Part shown: piece by piece, positions 1-5,572 of the stretch
How the letters are laid out: every line of letters starts with the position of its first letter
Position numbering within the stretch: position 1 is the first letter of the stretch
NCBI GenBank assembly: GCA_028868335.1
Contig: JAGWUU010000145.1
Location: 1 to 8,004 of the forward strand
DNA from: Sphingomonadales bacterium
GTDB lineage: Bacteria > Pseudomonadota > Alphaproteobacteria > Sphingomonadales > Sphingomonadaceae
DNA length: 8,004 nt
Direction: 5' to 3'
Notes under the pieces: model-generated
The model's database searches: none
Seen by the model: only the letters and a program-made list of their open reading frames with translations
Told to the model about the DNA's origin: nothing
Position numbers and translations under genes: made by a program

Positions 1-306
1 GGCGGGACCAAGGCCTTCGTGCGCCAGTTCAGCCTCGGCCTGCGGAGCGACCTTGCCGGAACCGGCGTACGCGTCACCTCGATCGAGCCGGGCATGGTCG
101 AAACCGAATTCACCATGGTCCGCAACGGCGGCAATCAGGCGGCGCACGATGCGCTCTATGGCGGGGCGAACCCGCTCGACGGCAACGACATCGCCGAGGC
201 CGTGTGCTGGATCGCCAATCTGCCGCCGCACTACAATATCAATACGATCGAAATGATGCCGGTAAGCCAGAGCTTCGCCGGCTTCCAGGTCGCGCGAAGC
301 GGCTGA
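1..306 (+). CDS. YdfG-like short-chain dehydrogenase/reductase, 3' part (5' end outside window)
   Basis: This is the C-terminal 101 residues of a classical short-chain dehydrogenase/reductase; the frame is open from base 1, so the start lies upstream. The fragment opens G-G-T-K-A-F-V-R-Q-F. The lysine at bases 10-12 is in the right place to be the Lys of the catalytic YxxxK motif, whose Tyr would be the codon just before the window. The segment I-E-P-G-M-V-E-T-E-F and the ending N-I-N-T-I-E-M-M-P-V closely match, from memory, E. coli YdfG. YdfG is an NADP-dependent 3-hydroxy acid dehydrogenase that also reduces malonic semialdehyde. If the family length of about 248 residues holds, some 60% is missing here. 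The subfamily is fairly secure; the substrate is inferred. The stop is a TGA, 10 bases before the next start. Confidence 0.88.
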   Translation, partial: GGTKAFVRQFSLGLRSDLAGTGVRVTSIEPGMVETEFTMVRNGGNQAAHDALYGGANPLDGNDIAEAVCWIANLPPHYNINTIEMMPVSQSFAGFQVARSG

Positions 307-316
307 CCGGCGCGCA

Positions 317-604
317 ATGGAATTCCTGGTCCTTTTCGCGGTCGCGCTAGTGCCAGCTCTTGGCCTGCTGTTTGCTCCACGCGCATGGGTGAAACCCATT
401 GGCGTGATCGCGGCTGTGCTGTTCGGCCTTTGTGTGCTCTGGACGGTATCTTTCAGCAATTCCTGCCAGAGCGATGGCTGCATAGGTGTGTTCTTCCTCG
501 GCGCCTTCACGGCTCTGGTAGGCATTCTGGCAGCCATTGCCGGCATCATTCGGTGGGCGCTGATTTCCAGCCACGACCACCGCGCAAGTTCGGAAGAAGA
601 ATAA
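317..604 (+). CDS. Small predicted inner-membrane protein of unknown function
   Basis: A 95-residue protein that I do not recognise. It is very hydrophobic with three likely membrane segments, roughly residues 3-20, 27-46 and 56-81. The tail is short and polar, H-D-H-R-A-S-S-E-E-E. Two cysteines, C50 and C55, sit in the loop between segments 2 and 3 (N-S-C-Q-S-D-G-C) and could form a disulfide if that loop is periplasmic. Only 10 bases separate it from the dehydrogenase upstream and no strong Shine-Dalgarno is seen before its ATG. Its TAA stop is immediately followed by the prfC ATG in the same frame, so the two are probably translationally coupled. Base composition looks slightly less GC-rich than the neighbours. 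The reading frame is credible because of its hydrophobic pattern and tight packing; no function is proposed. Confidence 0.7.
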   Translation: MEFLVLFAVALVPALGLLFAPRAWVKPIGVIAAVLFGLCVLWTVSFSNSCQSDGCIGVFFLGAFTALVGILAAIAGIIRWALISSHDHRASSEEE

Positions 605-2125
605 ATGCCGTCCAATCGCCGCACCTTCGCCATCATTTCGCACCCCGACGCGGGCAAGACGACGCTGACCGAGAAGCTGCTGCTTCAGGGCGGCGCGATC
701 CATCTGGCTGGCGAGGTGAAGGCACGCGGTGCTGCCCGCCGGGCGCGGTCTGACTGGATGAAGATCGAGCAGCAGCGCGGGATTTCCGTGACCAGCTCGG
801 TGATGACCTTTGAACGTCAGGGCATCACCTTCAACCTGCTCGATACGCCGGGGCACGAGGACTTTTCCGAGGACACCTATCGCACGCTGACGGCGGTGGA
901 TTCGGCGATCATGGTCATCGATGCCGCCAAAGGCATCGAACCGCAGACGCGCAAGCTGTTCGAGGTCTGCCGCCTGCGTTCGGTGCCGATCATCACCTTC
1001 GTCAACAAGGTGGACCGCGAAGGGCGCAGTCCCTTCGAGACGCTCGACGAGGTGGCCGATGCCCTTGCACTCGATGTCTGCCCGATGGCCTGGCCGGTGG
1101 GGCTGGGGGGGCTGTTTCAGGGCGTGCTCGATTTTGGCACCGGCCTCACCAGCCGCCCCGAGGGGGACAGCCGCGAGTTCCTGGGCAAGCGCGATACCGA
1201 TCCGCTGCCCTCTGACATCGCTGACGAGGTGGAGCTGGCGCGCGGTGGCTATCCCGAATTTGATCTGGAGGCCTACCGCAACGGCGACCTGACCCCGGTT
1301 TATTTCGGATCGGCACTCAAGAATTTCGGCGTCGCCGAGCTGATCGACGCCATCGCCAGCTTCGCCCCGCCGCCGCGCCCGCAGCCTTCGGATCAGGGTG
1401 AGGTTTCGCCCGATGGCAAGGAAGTGACCGGCTTCATCTTCAAGGTCCAGGCCAACATGGACCCGATGCACCGCGACCGGATCGCCTTCATGCGGCTGGT
1501 GTCGGGCACATTCAAACGCGGCATGAAGCTCACTCCGTCTGCCTTGGGCAAGCCGGTGGCGATCCATTCGCCGATCCTGTTCTTCGCGCAGGACCGCGAG
1601 ATCGCCGATTCGGCCGAGCCGGGCGACATCATCGGCATCCCCAACCACGGCACGCTGCGGGTGGGGGATACCCTGTCCGAGAGCAACAAGGTCCGCTTCA
1701 CCGGCCTGCCCAACTTCGCCCCCGAAATCCTGCGCCGCGTCGCGCTGCGGGATCCGACCAAGACCAAGCAATTGAGGAAGGCGCTCGACGACCTGTCCGA
1801 GGAAGGCGTGATCCAGGTGTTCTACCCCGAGATCGGCGCGCAATGGATCGTCGGCGTGGTCGGCCAGCTCCAGCTCGACGTGCTGATCTCGCGGCTGGAA
1901 GCGGAATACAAGGTCGAGGCGATGCTCGAGCCCGCACCTTTCGATACCGCGCGCTGGCTCAAGGGCAGCGATGCCGCGCTCAAGAACTTCGCCGATTTCA
2001 ACAAGAGCAACCTCGCCAAGGACCGCGATGGCGATCCGGTGTTCATGGCCCGCAGCGCCTGGGACGTGGGATACCAGCAGGAGCGCAATCCAGAGCTTAC
2101 CTTTTCTGCGACGAAGGAGCGATAG
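605..2125 (+). CDS. prfC: Peptide chain release factor 3 (RF3), translational GTPase
   Basis: RF3 is a cytoplasmic GTPase that binds the ribosome after peptide release and speeds recycling of RF1 or RF2. The 506-residue product is near the usual family length (E. coli 529). All GTPase motifs are visible: P-loop S-H-P-D-A-G-K-T (residues 12-19), switch I region Q-R-G-I-S (57-61), D-T-P-G-H-E-D-F (80-87), N-K-V-D (134-137) and the G5-like G-S-A-L-K (235-239). RF3-specific blocks include E-D-T-Y-R-T-L-T-A-V-D, Q-A-N-M-D-P-M-H-R-D-R, P-N-F-A-P-E and the ending Q-E-R-N-P-E-L-T-F. The ATG directly after the preceding TAA gives the N-terminus M-P-S-N-R-R-T-F, a few residues shorter than in E. coli, and a GGAAG about 8 bases upstream can serve as ribosome binding site. 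The upstream membrane ORF is in the same frame, separated by this single TAA. Confidence 0.97.
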   Translation: MPSNRRTFAIISHPDAGKTTLTEKLLLQGGAIHLAGEVKARGAARRARSDWMKIEQQRGISVTSSVMTFERQGITFNLLDTPGHEDFSEDTYRTLTAVDSAIMVIDAAKGIEPQTRKLFEVCRLRSVPIITFVNKVDREGRSPFETLDEVADALALDVCPMAWPVGLGGLFQGVLDFGTGLTSRPEGDSREFLGKRDTDPLPSDIADEVELARGGYPEFDLEAYRNGDLTPVYFGSALKNFGVAELIDAIASFAPPPRPQPSDQGEVSPDGKEVTGFIFKVQANMDPMHRDRIAFMRLVSGTFKRGMKLTPSALGKPVAIHSPILFFAQDREIADSAEPGDIIGIPNHGTLRVGDTLSESNKVRFTGLPNFAPEILRRVALRDPTKTKQLRKALDDLSEEGVIQVFYPEIGAQWIVGVVGQLQLDVLISRLEAEYKVEAMLEPAPFDTARWLKGSDAALKNFADFNKSNLAKDRDGDPVFMARSAWDVGYQQERNPELTFSATKER

Positions 2126-2144
2126 GGGCGGCGTTGCTCTTGGC

Positions 2145-2189
2145 GGTCGGCTGGCTCAGCCTGCGCTTGTCGAAGGCCGCGCACCGACC
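2145..2189 (+). repeat. Imperfect inverted repeat between prfC and the flavoprotein gene
   Basis: The 76-bp gap after prfC holds GGTCGG (2145-2150) and its exact complement CCGACC (2184-2189). An inner GGCTG/CAGCC pair with a 3-nt loop lies at 2149-2161, partly sharing bases with the outer arm. The stretch around CTTGTCGAAGG resembles a palindromic intergenic repeat core that I associate with sphingomonad genomes, but this is from memory and this copy would be degenerate. There is no T-run, so it is not a classic intrinsic terminator. Confidence 0.3.
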
Positions 2190-2195
2190 TAACCT
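2167..2195 (+). promoter_or_regulatory. Possible promoter giving a leaderless mRNA for the flavoprotein gene
   Basis: TTGTCG (2167-2172) and TAACCT (2190-2195) are separated by exactly 17 bases, the ideal sigma-70-type spacing. Matches to the consensus hexamers are only partial (4 of 6 and 3 of 6). The expected start site, 6-7 bases past the -10 box, falls on the A of the ATG at 2202. The sequence just before that ATG is C/T-rich and has no Shine-Dalgarno, which is compatible with leaderless translation. This is weak evidence; the gene could equally be read through from prfC. Confidence 0.28.
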
Positions 2196-2201
2196 CTCCC
2201 C

Positions 2202-2762
2202 ATGGCCGACTTTACCGATCACCTCACCCCCGATCACGAAGCGATGATTGCCCGGCAGGCGATCTACTTCGTCGCCACCGCCGCTGCGGATGGGCGGATC
2301 AACCTCAGCCCCAAGGGCCTTGCCGATACCTTCAAGGTGCTGGGGCCGAACCGCGTCGCCTATCTCGATCTTGGCGGCTCTGGCAACGAAACGCATGCTC
2401 ATCTCGCCGCGGACGGGCGCATCACCGTGATGATGTGCAATTTCGAGCAACCGGCCCTGATCCTGCGGATCTATGGCCGGGGCAAGCCGGTGCTGCCGCG
2501 GGATGCGCAGTGGAGCGAACTTCAGGCGCATTTCACCCTGCTTCCCGGCACCCGGCAGATCTTCGATATCGCCGTGGAGAGCGTCCAGACAAGCTGTGGT
2601 TGGGGCGTGCCGGTCATGCATATCGAAAAGCATCGCGAAACGCTGGTCAAGTATCACGCCCAGTCCGATCCGGCGCTGTGGGAGGCCAAGGTGGGCGCGC
2701 GTACGACCAGCATCGACGGGTTGCCGACGCGGGCGACCGACCGGTTTATCGCCGGAACCTGA
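2202..2762 (+). CDS. Pyridoxamine 5'-phosphate oxidase-family (FMN-binding split-barrel) protein
   Basis: A 186-residue soluble protein of the PNPOx-like flavin-binding fold. Recognisable blocks are D-G-R-I-N-L-S-P-K-G (residues 30-39), Y-L-D-L-G-G-S-G-N-E-T-H-A-H (54-67), L-R-I-Y-G-R-G (88-94) and S-C-G-W-G-V-P (131-137). In this subgroup the first three are expected to line the FMN and substrate site. It is not PdxH itself: the PdxH signature and C-terminal substrate-binding region are absent, so vitamin B6 synthesis should not be assumed. The family is mostly uncharacterised, with members using FMN or F420 for unknown reductions. There is no ribosome binding site before the ATG. The TGA stop shares its A with the ATG of the next gene, so the pair is probably translated together. 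Confidence 0.85.
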   Translation: MADFTDHLTPDHEAMIARQAIYFVATAAADGRINLSPKGLADTFKVLGPNRVAYLDLGGSGNETHAHLAADGRITVMMCNFEQPALILRIYGRGKPVLPRDAQWSELQAHFTLLPGTRQIFDIAVESVQTSCGWGVPVMHIEKHRETLVKYHAQSDPALWEAKVGARTTSIDGLPTRATDRFIAGT

Positions 2763-3466
2763 TGCAGCTTACTTTCGCCAGCTACAACATCCACAAGGCC
2801 GTTGGCCTCGACCGGCGCCGCGATCCCGAGCGGATACTGGCGGTACTGCACGAGATCGATGCCGACGTGGTGGCCTTGCAGGAGGCTGACCGCCGGTTCG
2901 GCCGACGCGAGACGGTGCTTCCGCGCGCCATGCTCGACGATCTGTCGAACTATCGCGCCATTCCGCTCAACCACCGGCCGGATTCGATCGGCTGGCACGG
3001 CAATGCCTTGCTGGTGAAGCGGGGCATCGCCGTAACCGAGGCGGGCGTGGTGGCGCTACCCACGCTGGAGCCGCGCGGGGCGGTGAGGGCCGATCTGGTG
3101 GCGGGCGGGCACCGGCTCCGCGTGGTCGGAATGCACCTTGATCTTTCGGGCCTGCGCCGCCGCCAGCAACTCCGCACGATTCTCGCTGAAGTCGGCGGAT
3201 GCGGCCCCGCCTGTCCGGCGGTGCTGATGGGCGATTTCAACGAATGGGCCCTGCACGGCGGCGCCTGGCGCGAATTTCATCAGCCGTGGCGCGTGCTGAC
3301 GCCGGGCCGCTCGTTCCCTTCGCGCCGACCGCTTGCCCAACTTGATCGGATCGTGATTTCCGGCGAATGGCGCGTCGACCAGACGCAGGCGCACCACTCG
3401 GCGCTGTCCGCCATCGCATCCGATCATCTGCCCGTCACCGCGACGCTTACTCTGCCCAAAAAATAG
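2762..3466 (+). CDS. Endonuclease/exonuclease/phosphatase (EEP) family metal-dependent hydrolase
   Basis: A 234-residue protein of the DNase I-like EEP superfamily, which cleaves phosphodiester or phosphomonoester bonds in nucleic acids or phospholipids. The family's active-site motifs appear in order: Y-N-I-H (N9), L-Q-E (metal ligand E41), M-H-L-D (H125), G-D-F-N (D158 and N160), L-D-R-I (D195) and S-D-H-L-P-V (D221 and H222). All key residues are present, so it should be active. The start is the ATG overlapping the previous stop (TGATG), because S-Y-N-I-H must be near the N-terminus; the reading frame is open further upstream but that part is a shadow of the flavoprotein gene. No signal peptide is seen. 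The compact form resembles YbhP-type proteins. The substrate cannot be told from sequence alone. Confidence 0.88.
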   Translation: MQLTFASYNIHKAVGLDRRRDPERILAVLHEIDADVVALQEADRRFGRRETVLPRAMLDDLSNYRAIPLNHRPDSIGWHGNALLVKRGIAVTEAGVVALPTLEPRGAVRADLVAGGHRLRVVGMHLDLSGLRRRQQLRTILAEVGGCGPACPAVLMGDFNEWALHGGAWREFHQPWRVLTPGRSFPSRRPLAQLDRIVISGEWRVDQTQAHHSALSAIASDHLPVTATLTLPKK

Positions 3467-3488
3467 GCACCTGCGCAGCTTTCGCGCT

Positions 3489-3509
3489 TTGCATGGCGGT
3501 TTGGCGCAA
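3489..3509 (+). promoter_or_regulatory. Imperfect dyad upstream of the sigma-54 promoter, possible activator site
   Basis: TTGC (3489-3492) and GCAA (3506-3509) form a dyad centred near 3499, about 80 bases before the expected glnK transcription start. The right arm contains TGGCGCA, close to the NtrC half-site TGGTGCA, but the two arms lie about 2 bp too far apart for the standard NtrC palindrome. I call it only a candidate enhancer. No clean full NtrC site was found between 3467 and 3553. Confidence 0.22.
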
Positions 3510-3553
3510 GTCTGTTTCGCCCCTTTCTCTGAAATATAACGATATTGCCGAAC

Positions 3554-3569
3554 TGGCACGGCCCTTGCT
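3554..3569 (+). promoter_or_regulatory. Sigma-54 (RpoN) -24/-12 promoter of glnK-amtB
   Basis: TGGCACG (3554-3560), four bases, then TTGCT (3565-3569) reproduces the RpoN consensus TGGCACG-N4-TTGCW. The invariant GG (3555-3556) and GC (3567-3568) are exactly 10 bases apart, as required. Transcription should start near 3580, leaving a leader of about 37 bases before the glnK ATG. RpoN promoters need an enhancer-binding activator; for glnK-amtB this is normally phosphorylated NtrC, which implies induction under nitrogen limitation. Confidence 0.9.
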
Positions 3570-3616
3570 GCATGTGCGAAGCCGGAAATGGTCCGGCAGG
3601 CAATCAGGGGATCGGC

Positions 3617-3955
3617 ATGAAATACATCATCGCCATCATCAAGCCGTTCAAGCTGGACGAGGTGCGCGATGCCCTCGGCGCCCTTGGCGTCGCAGGGATG
3701 ACCGTTTCCGAGGTCAAGGGCTTCGGGCGACAAAAGGGACAAACCGAAATCTATCGCGGTGCGGAATATTCCACCAACATGCTGCCCAAGGTGAAGGTCG
3801 AAGTGGCCTGCACCGATGCATTGGCGGCGCAAGTGGTCGAAACGATCCAGCAGGCCGCCAGCACCGACGCGATCGGCGACGGCAAGATCTTCGTCCTCGA
3901 CCTTTCATCCGCCACCCGCATTCGCACCGGCGAAACCGGAGATACCGCGCTGTGA
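3617..3955 (+). CDS. glnK: Nitrogen regulatory protein P-II (GlnK/GlnB family)
   Basis: A 112-residue trimeric signalling protein, the exact canonical P-II length. It senses 2-oxoglutarate and ATP/ADP and, when unmodified, blocks the AmtB channel. Visible are the N-terminal strand M-K-Y-I-I-A-I-I-K-P-F-K-L, the start of the T-loop G-F-G-R-Q-K-G-Q (35-42), the uridylylation signature Y-R-G-A-E-Y with the modifiable Y51, the B-loop region I-G-D-G-K-I-F-V (86-93) and the C-terminal R-I-R-T-G-E (101-106). The ATG at 3617 is chosen because it gives this canonical N-terminus and has AGGGG six bases upstream; the frame is open further upstream but runs into the promoter. Named glnK rather than glnB because it lies 29 bases before amtB and behind a sigma-54 promoter; sequence alone does not separate the two paralogues. 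Confidence 0.95.
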   Translation: MKYIIAIIKPFKLDEVRDALGALGVAGMTVSEVKGFGRQKGQTEIYRGAEYSTNMLPKVKVEVACTDALAAQVVETIQQAASTDAIGDGKIFVLDLSSATRIRTGETGDTAL

Positions 3956-3969
3956 CGCGCTGGTTCGAC

Positions 3970-3975
3970 AGGAGG
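3970..3975 (+). promoter_or_regulatory. Strong Shine-Dalgarno of amtB
   Basis: AGGAGG, nine bases before the ATG at 3985, is a full match to the anti-Shine-Dalgarno of 16S rRNA. It fixes the amtB start within a frame that is open much further upstream. The wider CAGGAGG (3969-3975) is perfectly complementary to CCTCCTG at 5553-5559 in the amtB 3' region. Confidence 0.85.
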
Positions 3976-3984
3976 GAAACAAAC

Positions 3985-5448
3985 ATGATCCGCAAGCTTC
4001 TTTGCGGTGCGGGCGCGATGGGGGCTTCGCTCCTCACCGCCAGCGCCGCGTTCGCGCAAGCTGCGCCGCAGATGGTCAATCTTGCCAAGATGACCCCGGC
4101 CGCGCAGGCCACCGCACAGGCAGCCATGGTCAACAAGGGCGACACGACCTGGATGCTGATTTCATCCGCGCTCGTCCTGCTGATGAGCGTTCCGGGCCTG
4201 GCCCTGTTCTACGGCGGCCTGGTCCGCACCAAGAACATGCTCTCGGTGCTCATGCAGGTGTTCATGATCGTTGCGATCACCGGCCTGCTGTGGGCCTTCA
4301 TCGGCTATTCGCTGGCCTTCACGTCGGGCACGCCGGTTGGCGGCATTTTCGGCGGTTACTCGCTGGTCGGCGGGCTCTCGAAGGCGATGATGGCCGGGGT
4401 GACAAGCTCAACCTATGCCGCGACGTTCTCGAACAACGTCTATATTCCCGAACTCGCCTACTTCGTGTTCCAGATGACCTTCGCCATGATCACCCCGGCG
4501 CTGTTCATCGGTTCGTTCGCGGAACGCATCAAGTTCTGGCCGCTGATGATCTTCACCGTGCTGTGGTCGCTGATCGTCTATTACCCCATCGCGCACATGG
4601 TGTGGTACTGGGCGGGCCCGGACTTCCTGTCGGCCAGCCCGAACGACGCCGGTTTCCTGTTTGGCAAGGGCGCGCTCGACTTCGCGGGCGGCACCGTAGT
4701 CCACATCAACGCGGGCATCGCCGGACTGGTCGGCTGTCTGGTTCTCGGCAAGCGCCTGGGCTTCGGCAAGGAAGCAACCCCGCCGCACTCGCTGACCATG
4801 ACCATGATCGGCGCCTCGCTGCTGTGGGTGGGTTGGTTCGGCTTCAACGCCGGTTCGAACCTTGAAGCGAACGGGGTTGCCGCGGTTGCCTTCGTCAACA
4901 CCATGCTCGCCACCTGCGCCGCGGCGTTCAGCTGGGCCGTGGTCGAACAGATCGTCCACAAGAAGCCGTCCATGCTGGGCGCGGCCTCGGGTGCGGTCGC
5001 CGGTCTTGTGGCGATCACGCCTGCCTCGGGCTTCGGCGCGCCGATGACCTCGATCGTGCTCGGACTGATCGTTTCGCCGATCTGCTTCTTCTTCGTCTCG
5101 ACGGTGAAGAACAAGTTCAAGTACGACGACACGCTCGACGTGTTCGGGGTTCACTGCATCGGTGGCATCACCGGCGCATTGGCGACCGGCATTGTCGCCA
5201 ACCCCGCTCTCGGCGGTCAGGGCTGGATCGACTACACCAAGTTCCCGTCGGTCCCCGGCACCTATGACCTGACGACGCAGATGATCTCGCAGCTCTGGGC
5301 CATTGGCACGACGCTGGTGTGGTCGGGCGGCGTGTCCTTCGTGCTGCTCACCATCCTGGCCAAGACCATCGGCCTGCGTCCGGCGGACGATGCCGAGCGC
5401 GAAGGCCTCGACATCACAGAACACGGGGAACGCGCCTACAACTACTGA
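3985..5448 (+). CDS. amtB: Ammonium channel/transporter AmtB (Amt/Mep/Rh family)
   Basis: A 487-residue inner-membrane ammonium channel. Residues 1-24 form a signal peptide with probable cleavage A-F-A/Q. The remainder carries the hydrophobic segments expected of an 11-helix trimeric channel. Key residues align with E. coli AmtB: D232 within D-F-A-G-G-T-V-V-H (equivalent of D160), the pore twin histidines H240 (H168) and H390 (H318), F166 (F107) and W207 (W148) of the external ammonium site. The C-terminal tail E-R-E-G-L-D-I-T-E-H-G-E-R-A-Y-N-Y is the conserved cytoplasmic region that communicates with GlnK. Compared with E. coli there are about 13 extra residues between W207 and D232 and a roughly 30-residue Ala/Gln/Met-rich stretch before the first helix. 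It is co-transcribed with glnK, 29 bases apart. The start is set by the AGGAGG at 3970. Confidence 0.96.
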   Translation: MIRKLLCGAGAMGASLLTASAAFAQAAPQMVNLAKMTPAAQATAQAAMVNKGDTTWMLISSALVLLMSVPGLALFYGGLVRTKNMLSVLMQVFMIVAITGLLWAFIGYSLAFTSGTPVGGIFGGYSLVGGLSKAMMAGVTSSTYAATFSNNVYIPELAYFVFQMTFAMITPALFIGSFAERIKFWPLMIFTVLWSLIVYYPIAHMVWYWAGPDFLSASPNDAGFLFGKGALDFAGGTVVHINAGIAGLVGCLVLGKRLGFGKEATPPHSLTMTMIGASLLWVGWFGFNAGSNLEANGVAAVAFVNTMLATCAAAFSWAVVEQIVHKKPSMLGAASGAVAGLVAITPASGFGAPMTSIVLGLIVSPICFFFVSTVKNKFKYDDTLDVFGVHCIGGITGALATGIVANPALGGQGWIDYTKFPSVPGTYDLTTQMISQLWAIGTTLVWSGGVSFVLLTILAKTIGLRPADDAEREGLDITEHGERAYNY

Positions 5449-5457
5449 GGCACGATC

Positions 5458-5502
5458 CCAAAGCAGATTGGCCCAAAGCAGATTGGCCCAAAACAGATTG
5501 GC
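5458..5502 (+). repeat. Three tandem 15-bp direct repeats
   Basis: Three head-to-tail copies of CCAAAGCAGATTGGC at 5458-5472, 5473-5487 and 5488-5502. The first two are identical and the third differs by one base (G to A). Each copy contains CCAA and TTGG six bases apart, so it can fold into a 4-bp mini-hairpin. The array starts 9 bases after the amtB stop and its last TTGGC forms the left base of the following large hairpin. A repeat length divisible by three leaves the array open in all three forward frames, but no coding use is evident. Confidence 0.9.
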
Positions 5503-5572
5503 GGGGCCAGGGATCCTCCTCTCCTCCTCCCCCGGTTCCGCCAACCGACGTTCCTCCTGCGAACGCAAACTG

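Noticed and set aside
1105..1111. Run of seven G within prfC as a phase-variation tract
   Set aside because: The tract is short, lies in a gene not expected to be phase-variable, and the frame is intact; one such run is unremarkable in GC-rich DNA.
347..1843. 498-codon open frame on the minus strand opposite the membrane ORF and prfC
   Set aside because: It lies antisense to the unmistakable prfC, its product has no recognisable motif and is rich in Arg, His, Asp and Gly as expected from reading GC-rich codons backwards. It is treated as a shadow.
3545..3616. Upstream extension of the glnK frame
   Set aside because: It would overlap the sigma-54 promoter and precede the expected transcription start; the canonical P-II N-terminus begins at 3617.
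3367..3984. Extension of the amtB frame far upstream through glnK
   Set aside because: This is an open frame only because of GC bias; it overlaps glnK and the sigma-54 promoter. The signal peptide and AGGAGG place the start at 3985.
5458..5502. Tandem repeats as a CRISPR array or origin iterons
   Set aside because: The 15-bp copies abut without spacers, so it is not CRISPR. There is no replication gene or DnaA box nearby, so iterons are unlikely.
4408..5568. 386-codon minus-strand frame opposite amtB, including the repeat array
   Set aside because: It is antisense to amtB with highly charged, low-complexity content and no plausible start signal.
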